Of a stretch of 33,969 nt of DNA, positions 1 through 8,973 are shown one piece after another (the first letter of the stretch is position 1; each line of letters opens with the position of its first letter). A program made the position numbers and the translations under genes. Below the pieces are notes generated by a model, which worked only from the letters and a program-made list of their open reading frames with translations, was not told the origin of the DNA and made no database searches. Source of the DNA: Pseudomonadota bacterium (GTDB lineage: Bacteria; Vulcanimicrobiota; Vulcanimicrobiia; Eremiobacterales; Eremiobacteraceae); the NCBI GenBank assembly GCA_021325335.1, contig JAJPHJ010000037.1, positions 1-33,969 on the forward strand, read 5' to 3'.

Positions 1-474
1 GACCCGCTCATCATCATCATGGCCGTGCCGCTCGCGATTCTAGGAGCGCTGACGGCCGTCTGGCTGCGGCATCTACAGAACGACGTCTATACCCAGATCG
101 GACTGGTCATGCTCGTGGGGTTGGCGAGCAAGAACGCCATCTTGATCGTGCAGTTCGGCAACCTCTTGCGCAAGCAGGGGGTGCCGGTCGCGGAAGCCGC
201 GGTCTTGGCGGCGCGCACGAGGCTGCGGCCGATCCTCATGACGTCGTTCGCATTCATCTTCGGCATCATGCCGCTCGTCTTCGCGTCGGGCGCAGGCGAG
301 GCGGGCCGCCATTCGATCGGCACCGCGGTGGTCGGCGGCATGCTCGTGTCGACGCTGCTCAATCTGTTCCTCATCCCGTTGCTTTACGTGCTGATCGCAG
401 GAGCGGAAGAGCGTTGGCGCGCGCGCCGCGCGAAAGGCACGCCTGGCTCGCAACAGCAGGCCGCCTCGCGCTAA
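1..474 (+). CDS. RND efflux permease, C-terminal fragment (gene runs off the left edge)
   Basis: The frame is open from base 1 and ends at TAA 472-474, giving about 157 residues of the C-terminus of a hydrophobe/amphiphile efflux (HAE1, AcrB/MexB-like) inner-membrane permease. The segment covers the last transmembrane helices. It has the family pattern [13 protein letters not shown], whose lysine belongs to the proton-relay network, followed by [12 protein letters not shown] and a final hydrophobic helix near [16 protein letters not shown]. The tail is basic (ERWRARRAK), as expected for a cytoplasmic end. The start and the periplasmic porter domain lie outside the window, so substrate class cannot be judged. 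It is a different gene from the complete RND permease at 935-4144, which points the other way. The ATG at base 19 is internal, not a start. Family assignment is secure. Confidence 0.93.
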   Translation, partial: DPLIIIMAVPLAILGALTAVWLRHLQNDVYTQIGLVMLVGLASKNAILIVQFGNLLRKQGVPVAEAAVLAARTRLRPILMTSFAFIFGIMPLVFASGAGEAGRHSIGTAVVGGMLVSTLLNLFLIPLLYVLIAGAEERWRARRAKGTPGSQQQAASR

Positions 475-510
475 ACACCAGCGTGCGCAATCCATGAAAC
501 GCAGGCGCAA

Positions 511-942
511 ATGAATTCGCGCGCGCTCCATATCATCATCGAACCGCACGCTGCGAGCGCCCTCGCGCAGGCGGTGCTCGCGCTGCACATGGCGATCGCC
601 GCTTTCATCGTTCTCGGCACCGTCGCGATCCCGCTCGGCGCTCGATTCGGCTCGGTCATCGTCCGGATTTTGTGGTGGCGGTTCGCCCATCTGATCGCGA
701 TGGGGGCTGTCGCGCTGCAAAAACTGCTGGGCAACTCGTGCTTCTTATCGGTGTGGGAGCGGCGCCTCGTGGACATCGCAAGCGAGATACCACACCGCCC
801 GCCGGCCTTTCAGTCCTTCGGGGAGCACGTGCTCTATTGGAACCTGCCGCTTTGGTTTTTTAGCGCGCTCTATAGCCTCATGTTCGTCTTCGTCGCGACC
901 ATGTGGTTCGTCGTGCCCCCGCGGCAAAAACGGGCTACTTGA
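511..942 (+). CDS. DUF2784-family small membrane protein
   Basis: This 143-residue protein matches the DUF2784 pattern: an N-terminal helix with a conserved histidine (LALHMAIAAFIVLGT), a second helix containing W-R-F-A-H-L, then the cysteine/glutamate segment NSCFLSVWERRL. A C-terminal helix (WNLPLWFFSALYSLMFVFVATMWFV) follows. I infer three to four membrane segments; no biochemical function is known for the family. It starts 36 bp after the upstream RND gene on the same strand and could be co-transcribed with it. Its 3' end overlaps the 3' end of the convergent RND permease by 8 bp (935-942), with both stop codons inside or next to the overlap. The ATG at 511 is the first in frame and gives a normal family length. 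Confidence 0.8.
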   Translation: MNSRALHIIIEPHAASALAQAVLALHMAIAAFIVLGTVAIPLGARFGSVIVRILWWRFAHLIAMGAVALQKLLGNSCFLSVWERRLVDIASEIPHRPPAFQSFGEHVLYWNLPLWFFSALYSLMFVFVATMWFVVPPRQKRAT

Positions 943-3900
943 GGCGCGCGTATTCCGGTTCGCCCGGCCGCGGCGCGCCGGGAGACAGCGGAGGCACCTG
1001 CTCTTCTTCCACGTCGAGGTCGATCTTGTCAGGCGCGATGCGCATGTAGACGACCGGGATCAGCACGAGCGTCAACGCGAGCGAGCTTGCGAGTCCGCCG
1101 ATGATGACGACGCCCAAGGCTTGGCGGACCTGAGAGCCGTTGACGAGCCCGAGAGCGAGGGGCGTCATGCCCGCGATCATCGCGCACGTCGTCATGACGA
1201 TCGGGCGGAAGCGGATGCGCGCGCTCTGCCGGATCGCGTCGAGCTTGTCGTGGCCGCGCGTGCGCAGCGTGTTCGCGTAGTCCACGAGCAGAATGCCGTT
1301 CTTCGAGACCAGGCCGACGAGCATCACCACGCCGATGAGCGAGAACAGATTCAAGGTCTGATGGGTCAGCGCGAGGAGCGTGAAGGCGCCGACCGATGCG
1401 CACGGCACCGAGAACATGATGATGAACGGCATCGTGTAGCCGTTATAGAGCGCCACCATGAGGAGATAGACGAGGACCATCGAGAGCGCAAGCGCGGCGC
1501 CCATGCCCACCACGACGTCGTGGAGGTTCTGCTGGTTGCCGTTCGGATTGGCGTGCACGTCGACCCAGGCCGGGAGATGCGCGTTGCGCAGGGTCTTGAT
1601 GAAGGCATTCTGCACGATCGAAAGCGGCACGGAGGGTGCGGTGTTGGCCGTGACGTGCACGACCGTTTGCCGGTTGACGCGGGTGATGATGGGCGGCGCG
1701 GGCGCGTTTTGCAGCTGCGCGATCTGACCGACCGAGACGAGCGTGCCATCGATGGCTCGAATTCTGATGCTGCGAATATCGTCGAGCGAGGTCTGAGCGG
1801 AGACGGGAAAGATCACGTAGACGTCTTTGAGCCCATTGACCGCCTCGAACTGCGTTGCAACCACGCCGCCCATCGCTGCGCGGATGGCGGTCGAGGCGGC
1901 GCCGATGCTGACCCCGAGCGCCTGCGCGGCCTGCCGGTCGAATTCCACGTCTACTTGCGGTGCCAGGTCGAGCGCGGAGCTCGTCACGTTCGCGGCGCCT
2001 TTCGTGTTGCGCAGCAGCTGCGCGACCTGGGCCGCGAATGCGGTCGGATCCCCGTGCAGGTTCGTCACGATGTAGTCGATCGGCTGCGCGTTGCCGCCGC
2101 CCGTGCTCGTCGCCGGGATCACGGAAATCGTCGCGCCGGAAGCGAGCGGGCGTAGTTCCTTCTTCAGCTCGTCCACCCAGTAGTCGGTCGAGTGCTTCCG
2201 ATCGTCGCGCAGGAACAGGTGGATCTGGCCGACGTTGCCTTGCGTCAGGTAGCCGCCGAACGGCGATGAGTACGCGCCCGCGATCGCGACGTCGGTCTGC
2301 AGGTCGGGAATGTCGAGCACTTTGCGATCGAGTCGCTGGACGACCCCGTTGACCTGCGCGAGCGGCGTCCCCGTCGGATAGGTGATCTGGATGAAGATCT
2401 CGCCCCGGTCTACCGACGGGATGAACGTGAAACCGACAAGACCGAGCGGCAAGAGCGTGAGCGAAGCTAAGAACAGGCCCCCGGCGGTGCCCGCGACGAG
2501 CAACGGACGCTCGATCGCCTTGGGCAGGACGCGGTCGGCATACCACGCGCGGACGCGCTCGAACCACGCGTCGAACGCCGCGATCGGCCGCCACGGTTTC
2601 CAGCGACTGCGCAAAGACCAGCGTCCGGCGAGCGTGGGCGTGACGGTGAAGCTCGTCCATAAAGAGGTCAACGTGGCGACGACGACCACGAGCGCGAACT
2701 CGCTCATGAACCTGCCCACGACGCCGGGCAAGAAGGCCATCGGCAAGAACACGACCACGTCGACGAGCGTGATCACGATGGCTGCAAACCCGATCTCCGT
2801 CCGGCCGCTGATCGCGGCCGCAAGCGGCGCTTCGCCCTCCTTATGGTGGCGCTCGATGTTCTCGAGCACCACGATCGAGTCGTCCACCAGGATCCCAACG
2901 ATGATCGTCATGCCCAACAGCGACACCGTGTCGATCGTGAAGTTCGCGAACTTCATCGCGATGAGCGTGATGAGCAACGAGAACGGGATGGCGATGAGCA
3001 CGACGATCGAGCTGCGCCACGAACCCAAGAAAAAGAGCATGACGATGGCGGTGAGCGCGATGCCCTCTTCGAGCGTGCGCAGGACGCCGTCGATCTGCTG
3101 CTTGGTGAACCTGGCTTGGACGTTGACGACCGAAAACGTGATGCCCGGGAACTGCTGCTGGAGCCGCGGCAGGGCTTTGAGCACGTTCGCGGAGGTGGAT
3201 ACCTCGTTTGCCTGGGTCGTCTTTTGGACCGAGATGTTCACGCGCGGCACGCCGCCCTGATACGAGAACACGCGCCGCGGCTCGTAGGCGTCGGTCACGG
3301 TGGAAACGTCGCCGACCCGGACGATATTCGAGCTCGTGCTCCAGGCATTGAGCGCGCCCGCGGGCTGCGCCGATGGCGATGATTGCAGCTGCGAGACGCC
3401 ATTGAGCAGCAGCGGCAGGTTGGCCACCGACTGCGGCGCTTGGATGTCGCCGCGCACGTCGACGAGCGTTTCGCGATTGGGTTGATAGACGATACCGCCG
3501 GGTAGGCGTTGATTGTTCGTGGCGAGCGACGAGACCACGTCGTTGATGGTGAACCCAGAGCCTTGCAGCTGGACCGGGTTGACCGTCACTTCGAGCGAGG
3601 GCGTCACCGTGCCGTTGGCCGTGACGAAGCCGACGCCGTTCACTTGCTCGAGCGCGGGTATCACTTGATTCGTGACGATGTCTGAGAGCCCGGCGAGCGA
3701 ATAGGCGCGCGACGAGGCCGCGAGCGAGACGACCGTCGATTCTCCGGGATTGACGGTCGAGATGGTGGGCGAGCGCAGGTCGGTGGGCAGGAGCGATTGC
3801 GCGGCTTGCACGCGCCGCTGCACCTCGACCTCAGCGTTGGTCTCATTGGCGTCGAGGTTGAAGATCGCCGAGATCGTCGCCGAACCTTGGCGGATCGTCG

Positions 3901-4144
3901 AGTTGATAACGTTGAGGTCCGGCGCGCCGGCGATCTGATCCTCGAGGGGCCGCACGATATTGTCGCGCATCTCCGTCGGCGATGCGCCGGTATAGTTGAC
4001 TTGCACCGTGACGGTCGGCAGATCGATGTTCGGGAACTGCTGCTGCGTGAGGTTGGCGTAGGCGATGAGACCGCCCACCATGACGAACGCGATCATCACG
4101 AAGACGAGCGCAGGACGGTGGACGAAGAGACGCGTCAGCCACAT
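935..4144 (-). CDS. RND efflux pump inner-membrane permease (HAE1/AcrB-like), complete
   Basis: This 1069-residue proton-driven permease has usual RND length and begins with the typical N-terminus MWLTRLFVHRPALVFVMIAF. TM4 carries the essential acidic pair in GILVDDSIVVLENIER (D421-D422), and the later helix carries GLVSKNGILLVDYAN with the relay lysine, so the proton pathway looks intact. The gene starts 4 bp after the stop of the adaptor gene (4149-5366), indicating translational coupling in an adaptor-permease operon that would pump substrates out of the periplasm or inner membrane. Around residues 250-272 there is a Ser/Gln/Ala-rich stretch just before the conserved VRVGDV strand, apparently longer than in AcrB. 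The stop (TAG, 935-937) overlaps the tail of the convergent DUF2784 gene. No TolC homologue is nearby. Substrate unknown. Confidence 0.95.
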   Translation of the reverse strand: MWLTRLFVHRPALVFVMIAFVMVGGLIAYANLTQQQFPNIDLPTVTVQVNYTGASPTEMRDNIVRPLEDQIAGAPDLNVINSTIRQGSATISAIFNLDANETNAEVEVQRRVQAAQSLLPTDLRSPTISTVNPGESTVVSLAASSRAYSLAGLSDIVTNQVIPALEQVNGVGFVTANGTVTPSLEVTVNPVQLQGSGFTINDVVSSLATNNQRLPGGIVYQPNRETLVDVRGDIQAPQSVANLPLLLNGVSQLQSSPSAQPAGALNAWSTSSNIVRVGDVSTVTDAYEPRRVFSYQGGVPRVNISVQKTTQANEVSTSANVLKALPRLQQQFPGITFSVVNVQARFTKQQIDGVLRTLEEGIALTAIVMLFFLGSWRSSIVVLIAIPFSLLITLIAMKFANFTIDTVSLLGMTIIVGILVDDSIVVLENIERHHKEGEAPLAAAISGRTEIGFAAIVITLVDVVVFLPMAFLPGVVGRFMSEFALVVVVATLTSLWTSFTVTPTLAGRWSLRSRWKPWRPIAAFDAWFERVRAWYADRVLPKAIERPLLVAGTAGGLFLASLTLLPLGLVGFTFIPSVDRGEIFIQITYPTGTPLAQVNGVVQRLDRKVLDIPDLQTDVAIAGAYSSPFGGYLTQGNVGQIHLFLRDDRKHSTDYWVDELKKELRPLASGATISVIPATSTGGGNAQPIDYIVTNLHGDPTAFAAQVAQLLRNTKGAANVTSSALDLAPQVDVEFDRQAAQALGVSIGAASTAIRAAMGGVVATQFEAVNGLKDVYVIFPVSAQTSLDDIRSIRIRAIDGTLVSVGQIAQLQNAPAPPIITRVNRQTVVHVTANTAPSVPLSIVQNAFIKTLRNAHLPAWVDVHANPNGNQQNLHDVVVGMGAALALSMVLVYLLMVALYNGYTMPFIIMFSVPCASVGAFTLLALTHQTLNLFSLIGVVMLVGLVSKNGILLVDYANTLRTRGHDKLDAIRQSARIRFRPIVMTTCAMIAGMTPLALGLVNGSQVRQALGVVIIGGLASSLALTLVLIPVVYMRIAPDKIDLDVEEEQVPPLSPGAPRPGEPEYARLK

Positions 4145-4148
4145 TGGG

Positions 4149-5366
4149 TCAGCGCACTGCGACCTTCTCGCCGTCCGTCACGCCGGCTTGCCCGTTCGCG
4201 ACCACGACCGCACCTTGCGGCAATCCCGTCACCACCGCGTCAGCACGATCCTCGGCGACTTCGCTGACATGGGCGACCCGCGCAGTACCGTCCGTAACGG
4301 TCAACACGGTCTGATGCGTGTCGTCGAGAAAAGCGCTGACCGGCACCGCGATGCCGCGTAACGGCGGCGCGCTCACCTGCGCCGATACCGTCATGCCCGG
4401 ACGCAAGGCTTGCGACCGGTTCGGAATCTTGACCTTCACGATAAATCCCGCCCCGTTCGGCGAGGTGGGCGAGAGCACGGCGACCACGCTGCCTGCGAAC
4501 GAGCGCTGTGGCACGGACGGGGAGCTGAGGGTGGCCCTGGCTCCCTGCACGATGCCCGCGACTTGGGATCCAAACGCGTTGAGCTCCGCGTAGACGTTGT
4601 CGACCTCTTGGAGCGTGAAGATCTGCCGCGTTCCCGGATATTCGCCCGCATTGAGGTTGCGGTTCACGACGACGCCGTCGATGGGCGACACGATGTCCGC
4701 GCGATCGATCTGGGCTTCGATCTGCTGCAACGCCGCTGCAGCTTGATCGACGTTTGCTTTTTGCAGGCCCTGGTCTTGCGTGCCGTTGGCCTGCGCGTTC
4801 TCGACCGCTTGGGCGAACGCGGCTTGGGCCGCGGCGACCGCTTTTTGATCGACGTCCACTTGCGTGCGTTGCGTGTCGACCGCCTGCTGCGCGATGTACC
4901 CTTGCGTCAGCAGCTCTTCGTCGCGCTGCAGATTCGCTTGCGCCAGCTGCAGGTTCGCTTTCGCTTGCGCGAGCCCGGCTTGCGCCGCGCGCACTTGATC
5001 GCCCCCTTGGCTGATGGAAAGACTCGCTTGATACTGCGTCTGGGCGAGGTGCGCGGCCGCTTGGCTTGCGTTTGCGGACAGGTCAGCCGTGTTGAGGCGC
5101 GCGAGCACCTGCCCCGCTCGCACCGGATCGCCTTCGTTGACCAAGACCGCGTCTGTCGGTTCCTGGAGCGACGTGGTGATGGCGACGTTCTGCAACGGCG
5201 CGATGATGCCGGACAAGACGATAGCCGGGTGAACGGTGCGTTGCGCCGCCGTCGCGGTCGTCACGGTGGGAGGTGGCGGCGCGGTTTGTGTCGTGCGGGC
5301 GCAAGCGGCGATGGCGAAAAGACAAGCCGCGACCAGACACCGAACCACAAACCTTTCGCTCGCCAT
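4149..5366 (-). CDS. RND periplasmic adaptor (membrane-fusion) lipoprotein
   Basis: This 405-residue HlyD/AcrA-type membrane-fusion protein would bridge the RND permease and an outer-membrane channel. The N-terminus MASERFVVRCLVAACLFAI leads to a lipobox-like IAAC (C22), suggesting a lipid-anchored adaptor. Order of domains: first lipoyl half (LVNEGDPVRAGQVLARL, about 75-90), a long Ala/Gln-rich alpha-helical hairpin (about 95-215), second lipoyl half (IVSPIDGVVVNRNLNAGEY), then beta-barrel and membrane-proximal domains with the family motif LRPGMTVSAQV. The ATG at 5366 was chosen because it gives a clean signal peptide; the same frame stays open far upstream, but that part is only the antisense of the TonB-receptor gene. 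It lies 77 bp after the TonB-receptor stop and 4 bp before the permease. Confidence 0.93.
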   Translation of the reverse strand: MASERFVVRCLVAACLFAIAACARTTQTAPPPPTVTTATAAQRTVHPAIVLSGIIAPLQNVAITTSLQEPTDAVLVNEGDPVRAGQVLARLNTADLSANASQAAAHLAQTQYQASLSISQGGDQVRAAQAGLAQAKANLQLAQANLQRDEELLTQGYIAQQAVDTQRTQVDVDQKAVAAAQAAFAQAVENAQANGTQDQGLQKANVDQAAAALQQIEAQIDRADIVSPIDGVVVNRNLNAGEYPGTRQIFTLQEVDNVYAELNAFGSQVAGIVQGARATLSSPSVPQRSFAGSVVAVLSPTSPNGAGFIVKVKIPNRSQALRPGMTVSAQVSAPPLRGIAVPVSAFLDDTHQTVLTVTDGTARVAHVSEVAEDRADAVVTGLPQGAVVVANGQAGVTDGEKVAVR

Positions 5367-5381
5367 GACGGGGGTGTCGTA

Positions 5382-5419
5382 ACTATAGCATCCGACCCTG
5401 AGAAAAGCTTGAGAGGGTC
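5382..5419. promoter_or_regulatory. Possible promoter/operator ahead of the RND adaptor
   Basis: The 77-bp gap upstream of the adaptor contains, on the minus strand, a TATAGT hexamer at 5387-5382 that could be a -10 box about 16 bp before the ATG; no convincing -35 is visible. On the plus strand CTGAGAA (5398-5404) is followed exactly 11 bp later by TTGAGAG (5409-5415), a degenerate direct repeat resembling the perfect pair ahead of the histidine kinase. A 6-bp inverted repeat, GACCCT (5394-5399) and AGGGTC (5414-5419), brackets the same stretch. Function is inferred only. Confidence 0.3.
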
Positions 5420-5443
5420 TGCGGACGGCCGGCCTAGCGCCCG

Positions 5444-8400
5444 TCATTGCGGGGGTGGGCCACCGCTGTCTTGTGGGACGTTTCGCACGATGTATAGCCC
5501 GATCGCGGGCGCAAAGTTTACGGCGGGCAAGCGGGCGGCGCCGAGCTGCAGCGCTGCGATCTCCGCCTGCGAACCGGCCGAAATGCGGGCGCAATTCAGT
5601 AGCGCCGGAATGCCGATCGGTGCTTGCGGCGTCAATTCCAACCACCATCCTTTGGCCGCGGTATGGGGCATGACGGTCCAGCCGGCCGGTGCGGACGGCG
5701 CGGCGGTGCCGGCGGTTTTTGCGGCGACGTACTGGGCGAGCGATGAGAGCAGGTCTTGCGCCATCGGCTTCAGGTCGCTCGTGCAGCGATCCGAATCGAC
5801 AACGGCGAGCGGCTGCGTGGGCGGCGTCGCCGGCAGACGGTAGACGCGGAACTGCTCTTGCCCTGCGACCGGCGGTTGACGCACGATGTAGAGTCCCAGT
5901 GCGGGCGCGTATGCGAGCGGGCTGCGCAAGAACGAACTCGACTCGGGCGTGTACGCGTGCACCGCCATGGCCTGATCCTTCGTGGCGACATGGATGGACG
6001 CGCACCCGAAAAGCCCGCGCATCGCGTCGAAGGATTGCGGCTCGAAGGTGAGGGCGTAGGTCGACTGCAGCGGGTGATAGCCGAGAGTGAAGCCGGGCAC
6101 GCTCGGCATCTGCGCGGGCAGCGTCGTCGGATATCCGCGTGCAGTCTTCAGCGCCTCGATCGCCGCGACGTATGCTTTCACCGCGTCGAGGGTTTGCGCT
6201 GCCGTCGCGGCTGACTGCGGGCTGCAACTCGGCCGATTCGTGTCGGGCGCGAACGGGTTCGGGGGCGGCGCCTGCGGCAAGCCTTGCGGCAGACTTGCGA
6301 AGAATCCGCCGCCGCGGCCGCCCGGACCGGAAAAGCCTCCGGGCCGCGGACTCGGCGGCGTGCTGGCATGCCATTCTTTCGCCTGCGCGGCGGTTTGACC
6401 GTATCCCACGTGCACCGAATAGGTCACCTGCAGCGTGCGCGGCGCGAGCGGCCGCGCGATCACGGGCAGCGATCCGACGCCGACGGTCGGCGGTCCGACC
6501 GCATAGGACGAGGACGCGAAGGCGTAGCCGAATTTGTCGAAGATGTTGCTCTCGGACAGCGAGAGAGAGCCGTGGGTGAAGTCGTACTCCAAGCCCGCGT
6601 CGGCCGTGACGAACCCTGGCAAGAATTGGCGGTTGTCGGGGCTGTTGTAGCGGGCATCCGCGAGGATCTCGAGCGGTGAGTTGAACGCGCGGTAGTCGAA
6701 CGTCACGCCGGCCTGATGGAGCGGTACCCCGGGCAACTGCGAACCCGAGATGATCGATGAATAGACATTGGTCAGGCGCGGGTCGTCTGTGACGGGCTTG
6801 ACGACTTGCGTGGAATAGAACGGTTCGGCGGCCAGCGTCTTGGTGAGGTTGAAGTCGCCCTGTAGCTGGATGCCTTCGTACACTTCTTGCACGCCTGAGA
6901 CCGGCACGCTCAGATAGAGGTCGTTCGGTTGGAAGGTCGTCGCCGGCTCGTTGCAGCCCCCAGCCGAGTCGAAGATCTGCCCGATCTGCGCGAAGTAGCC
7001 GGGTGGGAAGTAGTTCGGCGGGAATGCGGTTCCGTTCACCTGCGCATTGAGCAACACGTCGTTTTGCACTTGCCGGTAGAGCGACAGCGAAAGGTCGCCG
7101 ACGCGCGGCCAATCGTGCTGCCACGTCGCGCGCGCGCTGAACGCGGTCTGGTGGCCCGGTGCATCGCCGGGTCCCGAGCCGTATGCCGTGCCGCTCTGGC
7201 AGTCGAACGAAAGCTGCGTGGGGTCGCTCAGAACCCCGAAGCGCGGCGGCCCCGCGCCGTTGTTGCCGAAGTCGACGTTGCCTGCGAAGGCGTCGATCTG
7301 CGAGGGATTCCATTGCGCGTGAACCCCCGCGAGAAGCGAGTAGCCGCGAAGGTTCGCCCTGGCGACGCCGACATGTTCGCCAAGCGTGAGGGTGTCGTTC
7401 GAACGGATGGTGTCGTCGAGCGAGAGCGACGAGTACGAGCTCGAGCCTTGTGCGTTGCCGAAAAATGTTTGCGACGGCACGAGCGCCACCGAGCTCACAT
7501 TGTTCGACGAGGTCGTGGCCAAAATAGAGAGCGTGTGCCGCTCGCGCGAGGGCAGCTGCGCGCTGAGCGTCGCGCCCCGGCTCGAGCCGGTCGTATTCGT
7601 GCCGAACGGTGAATACACGCCATCGACGTATTGCGAGAGCAGGTCGCGCGTGGCGTTGGTCTGCGTGCCGAAGAGAGAGAATTGCATCGCGGTCGCGCCC
7701 ACGAAGGCGGTGTCGCTGAGCGATTCGAGCGCGAGATGGCGGTAGTTCGAGTTGCCGGGACCGTATCCGCATGGGATAGGTCCGGTCTGCGTCGTGCACA
7801 GCGCGTCGTTGAAGCCGTTGGAAGAGACGAACATGCCGGCGATCGACTGCGCCCCGCCGATGTTGGCCCGCAGCTTGATGAGATCGCCGCCGGTTTCGTT
7901 GCCCGCTTGATGGACGTAGTCGAAGCCGCTCGCATCCAGGTAGCGAGCGCCGTCGAGTTGGTTGTCGCTGCCCCGGATCGCGTGCAGGTATGCGATCCCG
8001 ATACCGCCCGAGGTGCCTTGCGCGGACAAAAGCGTATCGGCGTTGCCCAGATTGCCGAACATCTGCGTCGCGCCGAACTGCCATGTCCGCGTCGGCTCGA
8101 GCGTGCGATAGTTGACGGAACCTCCCAGAGCGCCGGCCACGGGATTGAAACTCACCGACGCGCCGCCGAAGAGATCGGAGCTGATCATGCGCAGGTCTGC
8201 GGCGCTGCCGGGACCGTTGAGCGGAATGCCGTCGAGCATCACCTGCGTCTGCGACGGGTCATGCCCTTCGAGAGAGATGGTTTCGGGCGCGTCGTCGCTC
8301 GCCGAATCGGAGCCGACCGAAACGCCGGCGAGTTTGTTCAGCGCGTCGTTGAGGCTTGTGGAAAGCTTGCGGATCGGACTGTCTTGCGAAACGTTCGTGC

Positions 8401-8836
8401 TCGAGATACTGGCTTGCGACGTGACGACGATCGTGCCGAGCGTCTTCGGGCCTGACTGGACCGCAAGCGTGACGGCGACGCTCACCACTTGGCCGGAGAC
8501 GACTTCAAAGCTCGCGGTCGTGATCGGCGCGTACCCGCCCTTGATGATGCGCGCCGAATAGACCCCGGGAGGCGAATCCGTAAAAACGACCTTGCCGTTG
8601 CTCGTCGTGAGTTCGCTCGCCATGACGGGTCCTTCGAGCAGCACGCGCGCGTAGGCAAGCGGCGCTTTGCTTTGGGCGTCGGTCACCGTGATGACGATCT
8701 GACCGTTTTGGTCTTGCGCTGCCGCAGGCGCGCAGACAAATCCGACGCTCGCTCCGACGGCGGCGAGGGAGACGGCGAGCTTGACAGCCAGGATGCGTCG
8801 CATGAGGGGCGAGCGCAGGATCCGCGCAAATTCCAT
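5444..8836 (-). CDS. TonB-dependent receptor-like protein with duplicated C-terminal extension
   Basis: This 1130-residue outer-membrane protein starts with a signal peptide (1-41, ending CAPAAAQ). A carboxypeptidase-regulatory-like Ig fold follows (about 45-125, with APLAYARVLLEG and GVYSARIIKGGY), then a TonB plug (about 140-270; ISLEGHDPSQTQVMLDGIPLN) and a beta-barrel ending near residue 814 (TLQVTYSVHVGYG). The barrel is followed by a Pro/Gly-rich linker and a 316-residue tail (coded by 5447-6394). The tail contains two related modules, each with two cysteines (C871/C945 and C1018/C1082) and ending APALGLYIVR or APAIGLYIVR. Most receptors stop at the last strand. ATG 8836 was preferred over the longer 8959 start because it places a signal peptide at the N-terminus; ATG 8803 is also possible. 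Neither has a strong ribosome-binding site. The gene is followed on the same strand by the RND adaptor and permease. Ligand unknown. Confidence 0.88.
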   Translation of the reverse strand: MEFARILRSPLMRRILAVKLAVSLAAVGASVGFVCAPAAAQDQNGQIVITVTDAQSKAPLAYARVLLEGPVMASELTTSNGKVVFTDSPPGVYSARIIKGGYAPITTASFEVVSGQVVSVAVTLAVQSGPKTLGTIVVTSQASISSTNVSQDSPIRKLSTSLNDALNKLAGVSVGSDSASDDAPETISLEGHDPSQTQVMLDGIPLNGPGSAADLRMISSDLFGGASVSFNPVAGALGGSVNYRTLEPTRTWQFGATQMFGNLGNADTLLSAQGTSGGIGIAYLHAIRGSDNQLDGARYLDASGFDYVHQAGNETGGDLIKLRANIGGAQSIAGMFVSSNGFNDALCTTQTGPIPCGYGPGNSNYRHLALESLSDTAFVGATAMQFSLFGTQTNATRDLLSQYVDGVYSPFGTNTTGSSRGATLSAQLPSRERHTLSILATTSSNNVSSVALVPSQTFFGNAQGSSSYSSLSLDDTIRSNDTLTLGEHVGVARANLRGYSLLAGVHAQWNPSQIDAFAGNVDFGNNGAGPPRFGVLSDPTQLSFDCQSGTAYGSGPGDAPGHQTAFSARATWQHDWPRVGDLSLSLYRQVQNDVLLNAQVNGTAFPPNYFPPGYFAQIGQIFDSAGGCNEPATTFQPNDLYLSVPVSGVQEVYEGIQLQGDFNLTKTLAAEPFYSTQVVKPVTDDPRLTNVYSSIISGSQLPGVPLHQAGVTFDYRAFNSPLEILADARYNSPDNRQFLPGFVTADAGLEYDFTHGSLSLSESNIFDKFGYAFASSSYAVGPPTVGVGSLPVIARPLAPRTLQVTYSVHVGYGQTAAQAKEWHASTPPSPRPGGFSGPGGRGGGFFASLPQGLPQAPPPNPFAPDTNRPSCSPQSAATAAQTLDAVKAYVAAIEALKTARGYPTTLPAQMPSVPGFTLGYHPLQSTYALTFEPQSFDAMRGLFGCASIHVATKDQAMAVHAYTPESSSFLRSPLAYAPALGLYIVRQPPVAGQEQFRVYRLPATPPTQPLAVVDSDRCTSDLKPMAQDLLSSLAQYVAAKTAGTAAPSAPAGWTVMPHTAAKGWWLELTPQAPIGIPALLNCARISAGSQAEIAALQLGAARLPAVNFAPAIGLYIVRNVPQDSGGPPPQ

Positions 8837-8973
8837 GTGCGTCAAGTGTAGCCGAAGGCCCTTGGATGCCACTGAGAAGGACGCTGGGGCTTGCTTGCGG
8901 CTGCTATTTTTCGCCTGAAAAGGGTGCTCATTCTGAGGCTGGATTAAGCCTTGCGGCATACAATAGCTGAGAA
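8837..8973. promoter_or_regulatory. Divergent promoter region between TonB-receptor gene and response regulator
   Basis: This 137-bp intergenic stretch must drive both the minus-strand receptor gene and the plus-strand response regulator. TACAAT at 8959-8964 is a plausible -10 box for the regulator and would put transcription start about 3 bp before its ATG, so the mRNA may be nearly leaderless; no Shine-Dalgarno sequence is present and the -35 is not obvious. CTGAGAA occurs at 8872 and 8967. Confidence 0.4.

Noticed and set aside
1121-3260. Long plus-strand open frames (about 180-340 codons) inside the RND permease gene
   Set aside because: They are antisense to a gene with intact RND motifs and their translations are Arg/Asp/His-rich with no domain pattern, as usual for non-coding frames in GC-rich DNA.
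5367-8084. Apparent N-terminal extension of over 900 codons on the RND adaptor
   Set aside because: The frame is open only by chance opposite the codons of the TonB-receptor gene; a good signal peptide and lipobox begin at 5366.
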